A stretch of DNA of 64,000 nucleotides. Source: Algoriphagus sp. Y33 (GTDB taxonomy: Bacteria > Bacteroidota > Bacteroidia > Cytophagales > Cyclobacteriaceae). Shown in pieces: positions 33,301 through 42,390 of this stretch. A model generated the notes under the pieces. The model saw only the letters and a program-made list of their open reading frames with translations. It had not been told where the DNA came from and made no database searches. The DNA lies in NCBI RefSeq assembly GCF_014838715.1, contig NZ_CP061947.1, positions 310,001-374,000 of the forward strand, written 5' to 3'. The first letter of the stretch is position 1, and each line of letters starts with the position of its first letter. Both the position numbers and the translations under genes were made by a program.

Positions 33301-34557
33301 ATGACAGAAGAAAGCAGACTATCAAAAGTTGAAATTCTAATTCAACAGAGAAAATTTGAAGGAGCGGAAAGAATCCTTTCGGATTTACTCGCTGAGGATT
33401 CTAATAACATTCACTTCCTGTCATTGTTAGCAGAAGTAAACTTACAACAAGGCAAATTTGATAATGCTAATAGCATAATTAAAAATGCAATCGGGCTATC
33501 GCCCGATTCTGCTTATCTATTCTACATTAAATCCCGTATTGCAATTCAGCAAGACAAATTGAGGGAAGCTGAAGAAAACATAAATCAGGCAATAGAGCTC
33601 TATTCTTATGATGCTGATTACTTTGCGTTACTGGCAAATATTAAATTGGGACGTAAACAGTTTGAAGAAGCACTCGCAACAGCGAATAAAGCGTTGGAAA
33701 TTGATGCGGAAAATCTATTGGCATTAAATACAAGAAGCACTGCATTAAACAAACTAAATCGAAGTGAGGAATCATTTGAAACCATTGAGGGTGCATTGCG
33801 TGAAGACCCAAACAATGCTTATACTCATGCAAATTATGGTTGGGGTTTACTTGAAAAAGGTGACCATAAAAAAGCATTACAACATTTTAAGGAAGCGCTG
33901 ACCAATGATCCGACTTTTGAGTATGCACAATCAGGAATGCTTGAAGCACTTAAAGCAACAAACCCTGTTTATCGCATTTTTTTGAAGTATTCATTTTTTA
34001 TGAGCAACCTTACTGCAAAGTATCAGTGGGGTGTAATTATTGGATTTTATCTCGGTTTTAGAGCATTAAGAACAATTGCCAGTAATAATGAAGTTCTTCA
34101 ACCTTATTTAATACCACTAATTATTGCTCTGGCTCTCATTGCATTTTCAACATGGATAATAACGCCAATAAGTAATTTGTTTTTGAGGTTTAATAAATAC
34201 GGTCAATTACTGCTTGACGAAAAGGAAAAAATGAGTTCAAATTTTGTTGCTATAAGTTTGGGAGCATTTATTGTCGGACTGCTTTTATACACTGCTTTAA
34301 CTAACGAAAAAATGTTAACCATTGCTGTATTTGGCTTTGCTATGATGTTGCCTTTAGGTACAATGTTTTTACCCTCAAAAAATAAATACGGACTAATGAT
34401 TTATACAATTGCTTTGGCTCTCGTAGGACTTATTGCAATCGGACTGACTTTTTCTACAGGTGAAATGTTTAATCTAATGACCATTGTTTTTATTTTCGGA
34501 TTTGTAGCATTTCAATTTGTAGCGAACTACATGGTAATCAAGGAGGACAACCAATGA
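33301..34557 (+). CDS. TPR protein with C-terminal multi-pass membrane domain
   Basis: 418 residues. About five TPR units occupy residues 1-205 (VEILIQQRKFEGAERILSDL, AEENINQAIELYSYDADYFA, ALATANKALEIDAENLLALN, ALQHFKEALTNDPTFEYAQS), followed by six hydrophobic helices up to the C-terminus. The gene starts directly after the AAA gene stop, so it is part of the same unit; the membrane TPR protein may recruit the AAA protein through TPR-TPR contacts. No catalytic motif is visible. The same two-gene layout is familiar from other Bacteroidota, but I know of no characterised case. Confidence 0.8.
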   Translation: MTEESRLSKVEILIQQRKFEGAERILSDLLAEDSNNIHFLSLLAEVNLQQGKFDNANSIIKNAIGLSPDSAYLFYIKSRIAIQQDKLREAEENINQAIELYSYDADYFALLANIKLGRKQFEEALATANKALEIDAENLLALNTRSTALNKLNRSEESFETIEGALREDPNNAYTHANYGWGLLEKGDHKKALQHFKEALTNDPTFEYAQSGMLEALKATNPVYRIFLKYSFFMSNLTAKYQWGVIIGFYLGFRALRTIASNNEVLQPYLIPLIIALALIAFSTWIITPISNLFLRFNKYGQLLLDEKEKMSSNFVAISLGAFIVGLLLYTALTNEKMLTIAVFGFAMMLPLGTMFLPSKNKYGLMIYTIALALVGLIAIGLTFSTGEMFNLMTIVFIFGFVAFQFVANYMVIKEDNQ

Positions 34558-34699
34558 CGGAAAAAAGAAAACTACCGCCAACAACTAGGTTTTCGTTGCG
34601 TACGTAGCACGATCAATGAAATGCAAGGTATTCACCGACACTATAGTAATTAATAAGAGAAGGAGGTAAACTGCTGTTGCATTACCTGTTTTGATTATT

Positions 34700-35141
34700 C
34701 ATAAGAACCCGGTGAGGCTCTTAATGGGGATAGGGTCGAAATTTTATACATGGTCTAAATACCCAAAAAATTCGGTTCTCATCTAGCAGGCGCACAAGCG
34801 GATACAGATAATTCTGATGATCTACCAAAAAACACCACAATTCCCTCACATTTCCTCCCATTTTCATGAAAAATACCCTGTACAGGGTATGTGCTGGTAT
34901 CATTTTATTCCTTTTATTGTGACTGTTCTTTATCGCCTGAAGCTCTCAAGTACCGTGCCTGAAAGGATCCGGGAACTACGCCAACTTTTATAGCATCCTT
35001 CTGGGCATAAATCCGGAAACCGTTTATTTCTGAATCTGATAGTGAAATGATAGCAGAGCCGATCGCCTCCTGTTCAAGGAGGAGGTAGTTTCCAGATTCT
35101 CAAGGAAAGCTGCTCTTGGAAGTAGCTATTACTGACAGCAT
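34700..35141 (+). repeat. Repeat R with zinc-ribbon relic, joined to repeat C
   Basis: Modules: GATACAGATAATTCTGATG; AAACACCACAATTCCCTCAC; CCTCCCATTTTCATGAAAAA; TACCCTGTACAGGGTA (palindromic); GCCAACTTTTATAGCATCC; CTGAATCTGATAGTGAAATG; a CCTCCTG/AGGAGG hairpin; and a relic at 35094-35140 reading FSRKAALGSSYY-stop-QHG, related to the C-terminus of the protein at 43619. The stretch 34558-34699 starts with CGCCAACAACTAGG, possibly an attC R'' half-site after the TPR gene. Confidence 0.75.
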
Positions 35142-35320
35142 GGGAATTAAGCTGGATCACGTAGAAAAAGGGCCAAAAGATAGTAAACCCCAAAAAATGA
35201 TAGTAGATATTTATAAGCGACTAAAGTCGGATAATCCTCAAAATAAAAGAATAGAGGCAGGTTTAATGAAATATTATCTTTAAGGATATAGAAGAAATAA
35301 CCGCAATTGCGGTTATAACA
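35142..35320 (+). repeat. Repeat C, copy 2, with a perfect 16-bp palindrome
   Basis: Matches 29082-29250 and 47430-47608. Near its 3' end AACCGCAATTGCGGTT (35299-35314) is a perfect palindrome, followed by ATAAC. The other copies differ by one base in the right half (GAGGTT and GCTGTT). The next gene starts 22 bp further on. Confidence 0.8.
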
Positions 35321-35341
35321 CGCTGGCTGCAATTTGAAAAA

Positions 35342-36217
35342 ATGAAAATAACGACACTAACAATTATTGGACTCCTGCTTTCAGGTTTCGCATTTGGACA
35401 AGTGACCTTATCTGGTACAGAAAAAGAGACCCTTATGGAGATCTGTAATCAATATAATGTTGCTTTAAAGGAAAGTTCTCTTAAGAACTTACAAAAAACT
35501 GCTCCTGTCAGATTCCAAGGGTTCATTGAACAGTTGATAGCAACTAAAGACAAGCCTAAAAAGATATTTGAAACGAAATACTTGAAAAGGCCAACTCATG
35601 AGGAACTGATTTATTGGTACGTAGTTCGAGAATTTCATTACAACAACTCAGAGCCCGACTCCTTGAAGAAAACTCAAGGGGAGATAATTGAATGGATTCT
35701 CAAAGACACTATTGATAGCCGGTGGCTTCTTGACAATTATTACTACAGAATTTCGGGGCGACTCAAGTTCCTTTTCAATAAAGCAGACTTAAGTGATTAT
35801 GACTTCAAAATAGACGAGCTTGGGTTTAAGACCGAGACCGAAAAAGCAATCTTCTTTCTATTTATGATAAACTCTTGCGGACAAAGACTTTCGGTAATGG
35901 GATTTACTGGTAAAGGAAATCTAAAGTCCGTAATAAACAGACTACCAAAAATTAATGGGCAAGAATATTTTCATTACACAGACTTCAACTATCCTGACTT
36001 TGACTGGATTGGATATAAAAAGGTAGAATCCTACAACACAAGACATTTGGGAAACTATTATGGAGTGCTGCTCAATCATCTGAACATCCTACTTGAAAAC
36101 AACCTAAAGGATGAAGCAAGAGACTTATTTCAAAGCTCCATTCTTTCAAAACCTGAACTTTTTAAATTCAGTGGCTCTCAAGACACATTGAATGAATTAT
36201 ATGAAAACTGGAAATAA
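35342..36217 (+). CDS. Secreted protein of unknown function
   Basis: 291 residues with a signal peptide (MKITTLTIIGLLLSGFAFGQ) and a mostly helical, charged mature part (EKETLMEICNQYNVALKES, TEKAIFFLFMINSCGQRLSV, YYGVLLNHLNILLENNLKDE). No domain recognised. It starts 22 bp after repeat C and ends before AGCCAACAACTAAAC, a possible attC R'' half-site, followed by an intron remnant, so it has a cassette-like setting. Confidence 0.6.
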   Translation: MKITTLTIIGLLLSGFAFGQVTLSGTEKETLMEICNQYNVALKESSLKNLQKTAPVRFQGFIEQLIATKDKPKKIFETKYLKRPTHEELIYWYVVREFHYNNSEPDSLKKTQGEIIEWILKDTIDSRWLLDNYYYRISGRLKFLFNKADLSDYDFKIDELGFKTETEKAIFFLFMINSCGQRLSVMGFTGKGNLKSVINRLPKINGQEYFHYTDFNYPDFDWIGYKKVESYNTRHLGNYYGVLLNHLNILLENNLKDEARDLFQSSILSKPELFKFSGSQDTLNELYENWK

Positions 36218-36289
36218 AAAACTGCAGCCAACAACTAAACTTTCGTCGCGAGCGAAGCACGAACAATGAAAACGCAGCTGCAAGAAGCT

Positions 36290-36522
36290 GATGAAGTGCC
36301 TTTAGTGATTCATCTCACCGGGCTTGTTTGAGCATTGGAAAGTGGTCCAACCTTAAGTACTTTTAGTACAAAGCGATTTACAAACCTGTCTGCCGACAGG
36401 CAGGCATGAAGAACTCCCGCTACTGCGGATGAGAATCTCACGCACAGCCTTTCCCGATCTTCGGGAGTTCTGTGGGCAGGTGAGCGTGAAATTCCCTTGA
36501 CTGACCCGATTATCGGCAAGAC
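36290..36522 (+). ncRNA. Group II intron 3' remnant
   Basis: GATGAGAATCTCACGCACAG followed by GTTCTGTGGGCAGGTGAGCG, then GTGAAATTCCCTTGACTGAC and CCGATTAT, parallels the 3' end of the intron at 30.8 kb (TTCACGCACGGTTC, GGTGAAATTCCC, TGACCCGAC). A palindromic insert (TCCCGATCTTCGGGA) splits domain V, and GCCTGTCTGCCGACAGGCAGGC-type repeats lie upstream. It is clearly non-functional. The following TPR gene starts just after its 3' end; the extent upstream is uncertain. Confidence 0.45.
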
Positions 36523-36529
36523 CTGTTAT

Positions 36530-37075
36530 ATGAAAATTCTCTCTCTACCATCGAACTTAAAAAGAGTCTCTCAGCAATGGAGACGACTACAGCAAGTACA
36601 TAAGCTTTGTTCGGAAAGAAAGTGGTTAGACTGTATTTCATTAGCTAAAGAACTGACTTCTGCCCAAGAGAATGACTTCTTTGGATTCTATTATCAAGGA
36701 ATATGCAACACTGAGTTTAAGTTTTTTGACGAGGCACTTAGCGATTTTGAATCTGCTTTGATTAATCTCAAGAAAAATAAGTTTCCCAAGATTATGGAGG
36801 AATATGAACAGGAAACTGAGCTCCGGATTGCGCATGTTTTTCGATTACAACGTAAGTACTCAATTGCACTGGAAAGACTAGACAAATTGATTAATCAATA
36901 TCCAAAATATGCATTTGCATATAAGTCAAAAGCTGGAATCCAAATTGACATGGACAAACTTCAGAACGCACTAGAAACAGCAAACCAAGGACTTTCAGAA
37001 CAGCCAAACGATGAAGGACTTGTAAATCTTAGAAATTCATTGGTTTATGATCTAACCACCAATCGGAATGGGTAG
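36530..37075 (+). CDS. TPR-repeat protein of unknown function
   Basis: 181 residues from the ATG at 36530; an opening at 36497 would lie in the intron remnant. Basic N-terminus (LKRVSQQWRRLQQVHKL), then TPR-like helices: WLDCISLAKELTSAQENDFF, FDEALSDFESALINLKKNKF, YSIALERLDKLINQYPKYAF, LQNALETANQGLSEQPNDEG. TPRs mediate protein contacts. It has no signal peptide, so it is probably cytoplasmic. It stands between an intron remnant and an R copy. Confidence 0.7.
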   Translation: MKILSLPSNLKRVSQQWRRLQQVHKLCSERKWLDCISLAKELTSAQENDFFGFYYQGICNTEFKFFDEALSDFESALINLKKNKFPKIMEEYEQETELRIAHVFRLQRKYSIALERLDKLINQYPKYAFAYKSKAGIQIDMDKLQNALETANQGLSEQPNDEGLVNLRNSLVYDLTTNRNG

Positions 37076-37194
37076 TCAGCCGATAAAAAATGTCATGCTT
37101 AGCAATTTCCATTTTTTTATCGATCATTCCAAGGTTGGTAAACCAAAATGGAGAATTTAGAAATAGCACACGGCAATACTTCATAGATAGTGAA

Positions 37195-37665
37195 AGTAGC
37201 CAAACCAATCACCCCATATCAGATCTCGAACAGGATCCTATGACCCACTTTCTATTTTTGTCTGAAAAAGTATGCCGTGGGATGCAAATAATTCTGATGA
37301 CCAACCGAAAAACACTGCAATTCCTTCACTTTTCCTCCCATTTTCATGAAAAATACCCTGTATAGGGTATATAAACTTCCGATTTTTCCCTTTTCTTGCA
37401 GTAACCTTTTAGTAGAGAACTACTACGCCAACTTTTAGCACCTGTCCGGACTTAAATCCGGAGAACATCTCAATCTAGTGGAAGCACTAGATTGAAAGAT
37501 ACAATCTCACAATCGCCTTCTCCTAAAGAGCCTGTCCCGATAGCGCAGCGTATCGGGAAGAAGGATGGGAGGAGGTAGAGAAGCCAATTGCAGGTTAATA
37601 AGGATACCGGAGTGGAATTACAAATCACGCTCAGTTCCACTAGCAATGTAAATATGCCGAGAAGG
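37195..37665 (+). repeat. Repeat R
   Basis: Modules: CCAAACCAATCACCCCATAT; GATCCTATGACCCACTTTCT; CAAATAATTCTGATGACC; AAACACTGCAATTCC; TACCCTGTATAGGGTA; CCAACTTTTAGCACCTGTCC; hairpin CGCCTTCTCCTAAAGAG with a CCCGATAGC/GTATCGGG insert; GAAGGATGGGAGGAGGTAGA; CCAATTGCAGGTTAA; GGAGTGGAATTACAAATCAC. It ends 45 bp before the methyltransferase. The variable AAAA..TTTT hairpin is deleted in this copy. Confidence 0.75.
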
Positions 37666-37710
37666 GAAAGATAATTTTTTAATAATAGAACAAAAATTTA
37701 TATTTGATGA

Positions 37711-38697
37711 ATGTACGATACTAGAGAAAAAATCCGGTTTATTGACCTTTTTTGCGGAATAGGAGGCTTCAGGATAGCGTTTGAAGAAGCTTGTAAAGAA
37801 ACTGACCTAAATGCCGAGTGTGTCTTTTCCTCTGATATTGACAAGTTCTGTCAGGATTCTTACGAAGCGAATTTTGGAGAGCGTCCTTATGGAGATATCA
37901 CCAAAGTAAATGAAAAGGACATACCTGATCACGATATTCTATTTGCCGGATTTCCTTGTCAGCCGTTCAGCATAATTGGCCAGATGAAGGGGTTGAGTGA
38001 TACCCGAGGCACTTTATTTTTTGATATTGCCAGAATTATCAAGGAAAAGGAGCCTAAGGCCTTCATTCTTGAAAACGTCAAGCAGCTAGTAGGACATGAC
38101 CAAGGGAATACGTTAAAGGTGATTTTAAAGACCCTGAAAGAGCTTGGTTATCATGTGCAGTATAGTGTTCTTAATGCACTCGACTATGGTCTTCCCCAGA
38201 AAAGGGAAAGAATAGTAATAGTAGGCCATAAGGAATCAATTATGTTTACTTACCCTGACCCCATCCGGCCTTATAAGCCTCTGACTGAAATTCTGGAAAA
38301 GGGAGTAGATGAAAAGCATTATGCTTCTCAATACATCCGAGAAAAAAGAGAGGAAAGTCACAAATCTTCATTCTACCCCTCAATTTGGCATGAAAACAAA
38401 TCAGGGAATATTTGTTCTTATCCGTTTTCATGTGCGCTAAGAGCAGGAGCGTCATATAACTACCTTCTCGTGAATGGGGAAAGAAGGTTGACACCTCGTG
38501 AAATGTTTAGATTACAGGGTTTTCCTGATTGGTATAAAATCGTGGTAAGTGACGGACAAGCCAGGAGACAAGCCGGAAATGCAGTTCCGGTGAATATGAT
38601 AAAAGCAGTCGTGCAAAAGCTTCTTCCTTACGTTGCCAATTCGCTGGATCAATCTGCCGTTTTAAGAGAATATGATTTAAAATATAATCCTAGTTAA
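37711..38697 (+). CDS. DNA (cytosine-5-)-methyltransferase
   Basis: 328 residues. All main motifs are present: I (FIDLFCGIGGFRIAFEEA), IV (DILFAGFPCQPFSIIGQ, nucleophile Cys83), VI (FILENVKQL), VIII (GLPQKRERIVIVG) and X (RRQAGNAVPVNMIKAVV). The target-recognition region lies around residues 190-265, ending near FRLQGFPDWY; the recognition sequence cannot be deduced. The next gene overlaps by one base (TAATG), so it should be the cognate restriction enzyme. The pair sits between two R copies as a self-contained module. Confidence 0.95.
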   Translation: MYDTREKIRFIDLFCGIGGFRIAFEEACKETDLNAECVFSSDIDKFCQDSYEANFGERPYGDITKVNEKDIPDHDILFAGFPCQPFSIIGQMKGLSDTRGTLFFDIARIIKEKEPKAFILENVKQLVGHDQGNTLKVILKTLKELGYHVQYSVLNALDYGLPQKRERIVIVGHKESIMFTYPDPIRPYKPLTEILEKGVDEKHYASQYIREKREESHKSSFYPSIWHENKSGNICSYPFSCALRAGASYNYLLVNGERRLTPREMFRLQGFPDWYKIVVSDGQARRQAGNAVPVNMIKAVVQKLLPYVANSLDQSAVLREYDLKYNPS

Positions 38698-39449
38698 TGG
38701 CTAAGTTATCACCAAAACTCAGGACAGTAAACAAATCTATTCCGCCATATATACTCAATGAATTTGGTCCTGAATTTCCCTATATTCTCGGAAGGGAAAT
38801 TGTTTATTTATTGGCTTCAAAAGGAAGGGGAGTTCTGGAAGGATCTGAATGGGAAGAGATTTTTGCCCATTGTATCGGAGCGGAGTGGAAACCTTCAAAT
38901 GTAGGTCTTGATGACGTTGTGTTTGGCAATACTGCATGGGGAGCGAAAACGGTGAAATCAGGAGTCAAGGATTTTAGAGATTTAAAAAAGATTCGTCTAA
39001 TATCAGGTAGAAACTCCATCGTGTACTCTTATGGTGGAATTATTGACACTTCGGCTGATCCAAATGAAGTTGGAGGCCAAGTGCTGGAAATTTGGAACGA
39101 AAGGGTGTCTTCAATAAGGGAAAAGTATAAGCATTTAAGAACTGTTGTACTTGTCAAATCGAATGACTTATCTCAAGTTGCTGTTTTTGAATTTGACACA
39201 ATTCGCTATGATCCTGAACTATTCGACTTTTCATGGAATACAAATGGGAATCTAGTAGGGTTTGATCGAGGTACTGATAATAAACGTTTCGTTTGGCAGC
39301 CACATGGCTCTCAGTTCACAATCATAGAAGAAGTCCCTAAGTGTAGTTTGATTTTAAAACTGAAACAACCTGAAGTTCTTGATAAATCAAAAATCTTAGA
39401 TGCAATCGGTTTTGATAAGTCGTGGGTAACAGTAGAGAAAAGAGAATAG
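38697..39449 (+). CDS. Presumed type II restriction endonuclease partnered with the C5 methyltransferase
   Basis: 250 residues, one-base overlap with the methyltransferase gene. No strong family match by eye, but LDDVVFGNTAWGAKTVKSG (about residues 77-95) resembles a PD-(D/E)xK core, with an acidic residue at DDVV and an AKTVK ending as in several REases. VLVKSNDLSQVAVFEFDT could be the strand after the core. Its position directly after a C5 methyltransferase is the strongest argument. Activity depends on the catalytic residues, which need confirmation. Confidence 0.7.
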   Translation: MAKLSPKLRTVNKSIPPYILNEFGPEFPYILGREIVYLLASKGRGVLEGSEWEEIFAHCIGAEWKPSNVGLDDVVFGNTAWGAKTVKSGVKDFRDLKKIRLISGRNSIVYSYGGIIDTSADPNEVGGQVLEIWNERVSSIREKYKHLRTVVLVKSNDLSQVAVFEFDTIRYDPELFDFSWNTNGNLVGFDRGTDNKRFVWQPHGSQFTIIEEVPKCSLILKLKQPEVLDKSKILDAIGFDKSWVTVEKRE

Positions 39450-39639
39450 AACAACAGGCCCAAGCTAAATGGCCTAGAGTTTTATATTATGCTTGGAGAT
39501 CAGTCCTGATCGTATATTAATGTATATCCTGATCCAGCTTGGTCAGCTTGTACTGTACATTCTGACTGACCACCTGTATTTTTTCAGTTATCGTTTGCTT
39601 AGGGGTTGATCAACGATAAGACAAAAGAGCAAGAAATAG

Positions 39640-40235
39640 AGCCAAACCAATCACCCCCATCACAGATCTGGAACCGAACCCCATGACCCACTTTCTATTT
39701 TCATCTGGTAAAATGGCACAGAGAGATGCAGAAAATTCTGCTGATCTACCGAAAAACACCACAATTCCCTCACGTTTCCTCCCATTTTCATGAAAAATAC
39801 CCTAGGATCGACTGTTAAGAAAATGTCCAGGGGACATTTTTAAGGAGAGGCCAGCTTGCAGGGCGGGAGGACCGAGCGTAAAGAAAATGTCCTGAGGACA
39901 TTTTTAGCGAAGGGGCTAGGCTGTGCGTTGGGATGGCATCATTTTTTTCCTTTTCTTGCAGATGTCTTTTAAATACTGAAAACTATCAGTCACCGCTGCC
40001 GATCTCCCTCTCTTCAAGGAGAGGGAGGGGTGAGGTAGAACAGCCAACTTTTATCACCCATCCGGGCTTAAATCCGGAAACCATCAAACACCTTTTGAGA
40101 CTGATATCTAGATGATAGCACAAAAGAGCGTCTTCTCATAAAGGAGAAGGATGGGATAAGGTGGAATTACAAATTCCACCCAGTCATTATGATTGATCTG
40201 ACTGTACCCAGATTGGGATAATATTCCGCAAACGA
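39640..40235 (+). repeat. Repeat R, complete-looking copy with two variable hairpins
   Basis: Modules: CCAAACCAATCACCCCCATC; CCCCATGACCCACTTTC; TGCAGAAAATTCTGCTGATC; AAACACCACAATTCCCTCAC; hairpin AAAATGTCC-AGG-GGACATTTT (39820-39840); a second hairpin AAAATGTCC-TGA-GGACATTTT (39884-39904) after GGAGGACCGAGCG; CCTTTTCTTGCAG; CCCTCTC/GAGAGGG; CCAACTTTTATCACCCATCC; GGTGGAATTACAAATTCCACC; CAGTCATTATG. It is the only feature of the gap 39450-40273. Confidence 0.8.
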
Positions 40236-40273
40236 TCTTAGGAAACAGAGTGTAAATGTTAATTGCAAAATCT

Positions 40274-40666
40274 CTAAGGTCCAGTTAATTTAACTTTTGA
40301 TAGATCCGATATTTTGAAAGTTCTGTTTATCGCTGTTTTATAAATTATATTGTTCCACAATTGAATAGGTTTTAACCTATTCCATAAAGCAGATTCTGAA
40401 TCTTCTTTTATTTGGAATCTTGATATAGGATTTATTATTGACAAGTCTTCTTTAAAAAAGAATAAATCAATATAACCCGGTATTAATTTGCAAAGCAGTT
40501 GCTCTTTTTCCATAATGGCACTATTGGTTTTAACCAATATGTCAATATCAGAATTGATCGATTGATTATCTATTGAGTATGACCCAAATAAATATATGCC
40601 TTGAATGTCTGTGGATAATTTATTAATTATATCAATGATTTCATTACTTGTTGTTGTGATTTTCAT
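40274..40666 (-). CDS. Small nucleotidyltransferase-fold (MNT-like) protein
   Basis: 130 residues. The nucleotidyltransferase core GIYLFGSYSIDNQSINSDID, then ILVKTNSAIM, gives G-S and DxD; a third acidic residue may be in YIDLFFF. The length and motif match minimal nucleotidyltransferases (MNT) found with HEPN toxins or as stand-alone NTases. Here the partner directly upstream on the same strand is a two-helix membrane protein, not a HEPN protein. The gap is 3 bp, so the two are coupled. The A+T content is high relative to the neighbours. Confidence 0.75.
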   Translation of the reverse strand: MKITTTSNEIIDIINKLSTDIQGIYLFGSYSIDNQSINSDIDILVKTNSAIMEKEQLLCKLIPGYIDLFFFKEDLSIINPISRFQIKEDSESALWNRLKPIQLWNNIIYKTAINRTFKISDLSKVKLTGP

Positions 40667-40669
40667 ATG

Positions 40670-41113
40670 TTATATGTATTTGATAAATATGGCCAGAATA
40701 TCTATGATGAATATAATTATATATGGTGCTGTCGTTCTAATATTTTTTAATGAATTAAGCTGATCTTTTAGCCTGTTTCTTCTTCCTAAAGTAATATTTA
40801 ATTGTGGATATTTTTTTAATCTATTATTTCTTATTTCTTTTTCAATCTTAGTGCTTCTTTCAATTGCTCGATTCATAGCTACTCTATAAATAGCTCCGAC
40901 CCAAATAAAAAAAACATTTGCTAGAGGCAGTAAAAATAAAGCCAAAGCCTTCGAATTTAGAAATGTGAAATCTGGCATTCCATATATTGCTGTTATAATT
41001 CCAATGTTTAGAGTTATGCACCAACCTTTAATTTTAAAGGATATGTCATCATGACGTGAAATTATAGTTTGAAGCAGCTTAAGTTCCTCTATAGCAATTT
41101 CTTGTCTCTTCAT
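40670..41113 (-). CDS. Membrane protein with two to three helices, partner of an MNT-like gene
   Basis: 147 residues. The N-terminus is amphipathic (MKRQEIAIEELKLLQTIISR), followed by transmembrane segments ITLNIGIITAIYGM and ALFLLPLANVFFIWVGAIY, a basic cytoplasmic part (ERSTKIEKEIRNNRLKKYPQ) and a last hydrophobic helix (YIIIFIIDILAIFIKYI). The pattern resembles SLATT-like small membrane effectors that pair with nucleotide-based signalling genes, but I cannot confirm the family. It precedes the MNT-like gene by 3 bp in the same operon. Confidence 0.6.
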   Translation of the reverse strand: MKRQEIAIEELKLLQTIISRHDDISFKIKGWCITLNIGIITAIYGMPDFTFLNSKALALFLLPLANVFFIWVGAIYRVAMNRAIERSTKIEKEIRNNRLKKYPQLNITLGRRNRLKDQLNSLKNIRTTAPYIIIFIIDILAIFIKYI

Positions 41114-41177
41114 AGATATTTAAATATTAAATTCGAATTGAAAGAAATAATCAGGTAATTCGACTTTACTTCTAGTA

Positions 41178-41340
41178 TTAGTTTATCTTAAGAACTAATC
41201 TTTCGACTTCATTTGGGGTTTTTAATTGAATTGATTTTTTAACTGGGAAATCTTTTTCAACTACGCTTGATCGACTAAGTTTCTGCGCAAGGCGGAAGGG
41301 AGCGGCTTTTCCGAGTATCTCCTCTACAGAATCATTTTAT
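41178..41340 (-). pseudogene. C-terminal fragment of an unrecognised gene
   Basis: On the minus strand a frame without a start codon reads DSVEEILGKAAPFRLAQKLS, RSSVVEKDFPVKKSIQL and TPNEVERLVLKIN before a stop. The composition looks coding. It is probably the tail of a gene whose body was replaced. The bases 41341-41479 show nothing. Confidence 0.25.
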
Positions 41341-41479
41341 TTACAATCACTTATGCTCAATCTAGGCGCAAGTATTGAAAATTGGCCATTATTGCGATAA
41401 TCTGAATACTTATTAGGAATTAAAGTATTACATTTATTTTTACTTTTCAAGTTTTTTTACAACTGAACTTTTCAGTTAA

Positions 41480-41770
41480 AATGTATCAAGGCGATCAATC
41501 CCGTTCTTATTAAGATTTTTCGCTAGTGACAATTTGAAATTTTTCGTCAGGAATTCTTGTATTTTCTGGATGTTGGTTTCCGTGATATTGTCGAAAACAT
41601 ACTTAAGCCATTGCTGTGGTTGGTTTCTGCGTATTTGCACTATGAAGCTGTCTCGAGCTTCGGAATGTTAAAGAACGAATAGATCATCGTCTTCCATTGT
41701 GTCGCATCGTGTGATCTTGTGATCAGGTAGTATTTGACTACCTCTCTAATACTAGCATAGGACACTTCTT
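41480..41770 (-). mobile_element. IS66-type transposase C-terminal relic
   Basis: Minus-strand frames contain RSHDATQWKTMIYSFF, then in a shifted frame NQPQQWLKYVFDNITETNIQ and KIQEFLTKNFKLSLAKNLNK. This corresponds to the C-terminal region of IS66 transposases (typical pattern AGSHEGAxRAAMxYSFFxTCKxNxxNPYxWLxxVLxxI). There is at least one frameshift, and the core DDE region is missing. No inverted repeats could be identified. Confidence 0.6.
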
Positions 41771-41779
41771 CACTGTTAG

Positions 41780-42320
41780 AAAAAGGGAACCAGACCCATC
41801 ACCCGCACTGCAGATCTGGAACAGAATCCTATGACTCACTTTCAGTTTTTATCTGCAAAATGCCACAGAGCGATGCAGATAATTCTGCTGATTGACCAAA
41901 AAACACCACAATTCCTTCACATTTCCTCCCATTTCCCCAAAAAATACCCTAGGACCGAGCGTTAGAAAACAGTCCGGTGGACTGTTTTAGTGAGGGGCCA
42001 GCATGTAGGGAAGGAGGACCGAGCGTAAAGAAAATGTCCTGAGGACATTTTTAGCGAAGGGGCCAGGCTGCGCGCTGGGATGGTATCATTTTATTCCTTT
42101 TCTTGCAGATGTCTTTTAAATACTGAAAACTATCAGTCACCGCTGCCGATCGCCCTCTCTTCAAGGAGAGGGAGGGGTGAGATAGAACAGCCAACTTTTA
42201 TAGCACCCATCCGGGCTTAAATCCGGAACACACTTTATTCTGAATCCGATAGTAAAATGATAGCAGAGCCGATCGTCCCTATGCGAAGCGTATCGGGAAG
42301 GACGGGATGAGGAAAGGAAG
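41780..42320 (+). repeat. Repeat R, complete-looking copy with two variable hairpins
   Basis: Modules as at 39640: CCAGACCCATCACCCGCACT; CCTATGACTCACTTTCAG; GATGCAGATAATTCTGCTGA; AAACACCACAATTCCTTCAC; AAAATACCCTAGGACCGAGC; hairpin AAAACAGTCC-GGT-GGACTGTTTT (41966-41988); hairpin AAAATGTCC-TGA-GGACATTTT (42031-42051); CCCTCTC/GAGAGGG; AACAGCCAACTTTTATAGCA; CCGATAGTAAAATGATAGCA; a CCCTATGCG/CGTATCGGG insert. The first stem differs at several paired positions from the 39820 copy. Confidence 0.8.
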
Positions 42321-42390
42321 CAAATTCCAATCTAGACGCACAAGATATGCGACTAAGCCCATAGTGGCAAATATTCTGAATTGGCAGCTT

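Noticed and set aside
40274..41113. CBASS-type cyclase/effector pair
   Set aside because: The nucleotidyltransferase is only 130 residues and lacks the C-terminal part of CD-NTases, so calling it CBASS is not supported; described instead as an MNT-membrane pair.
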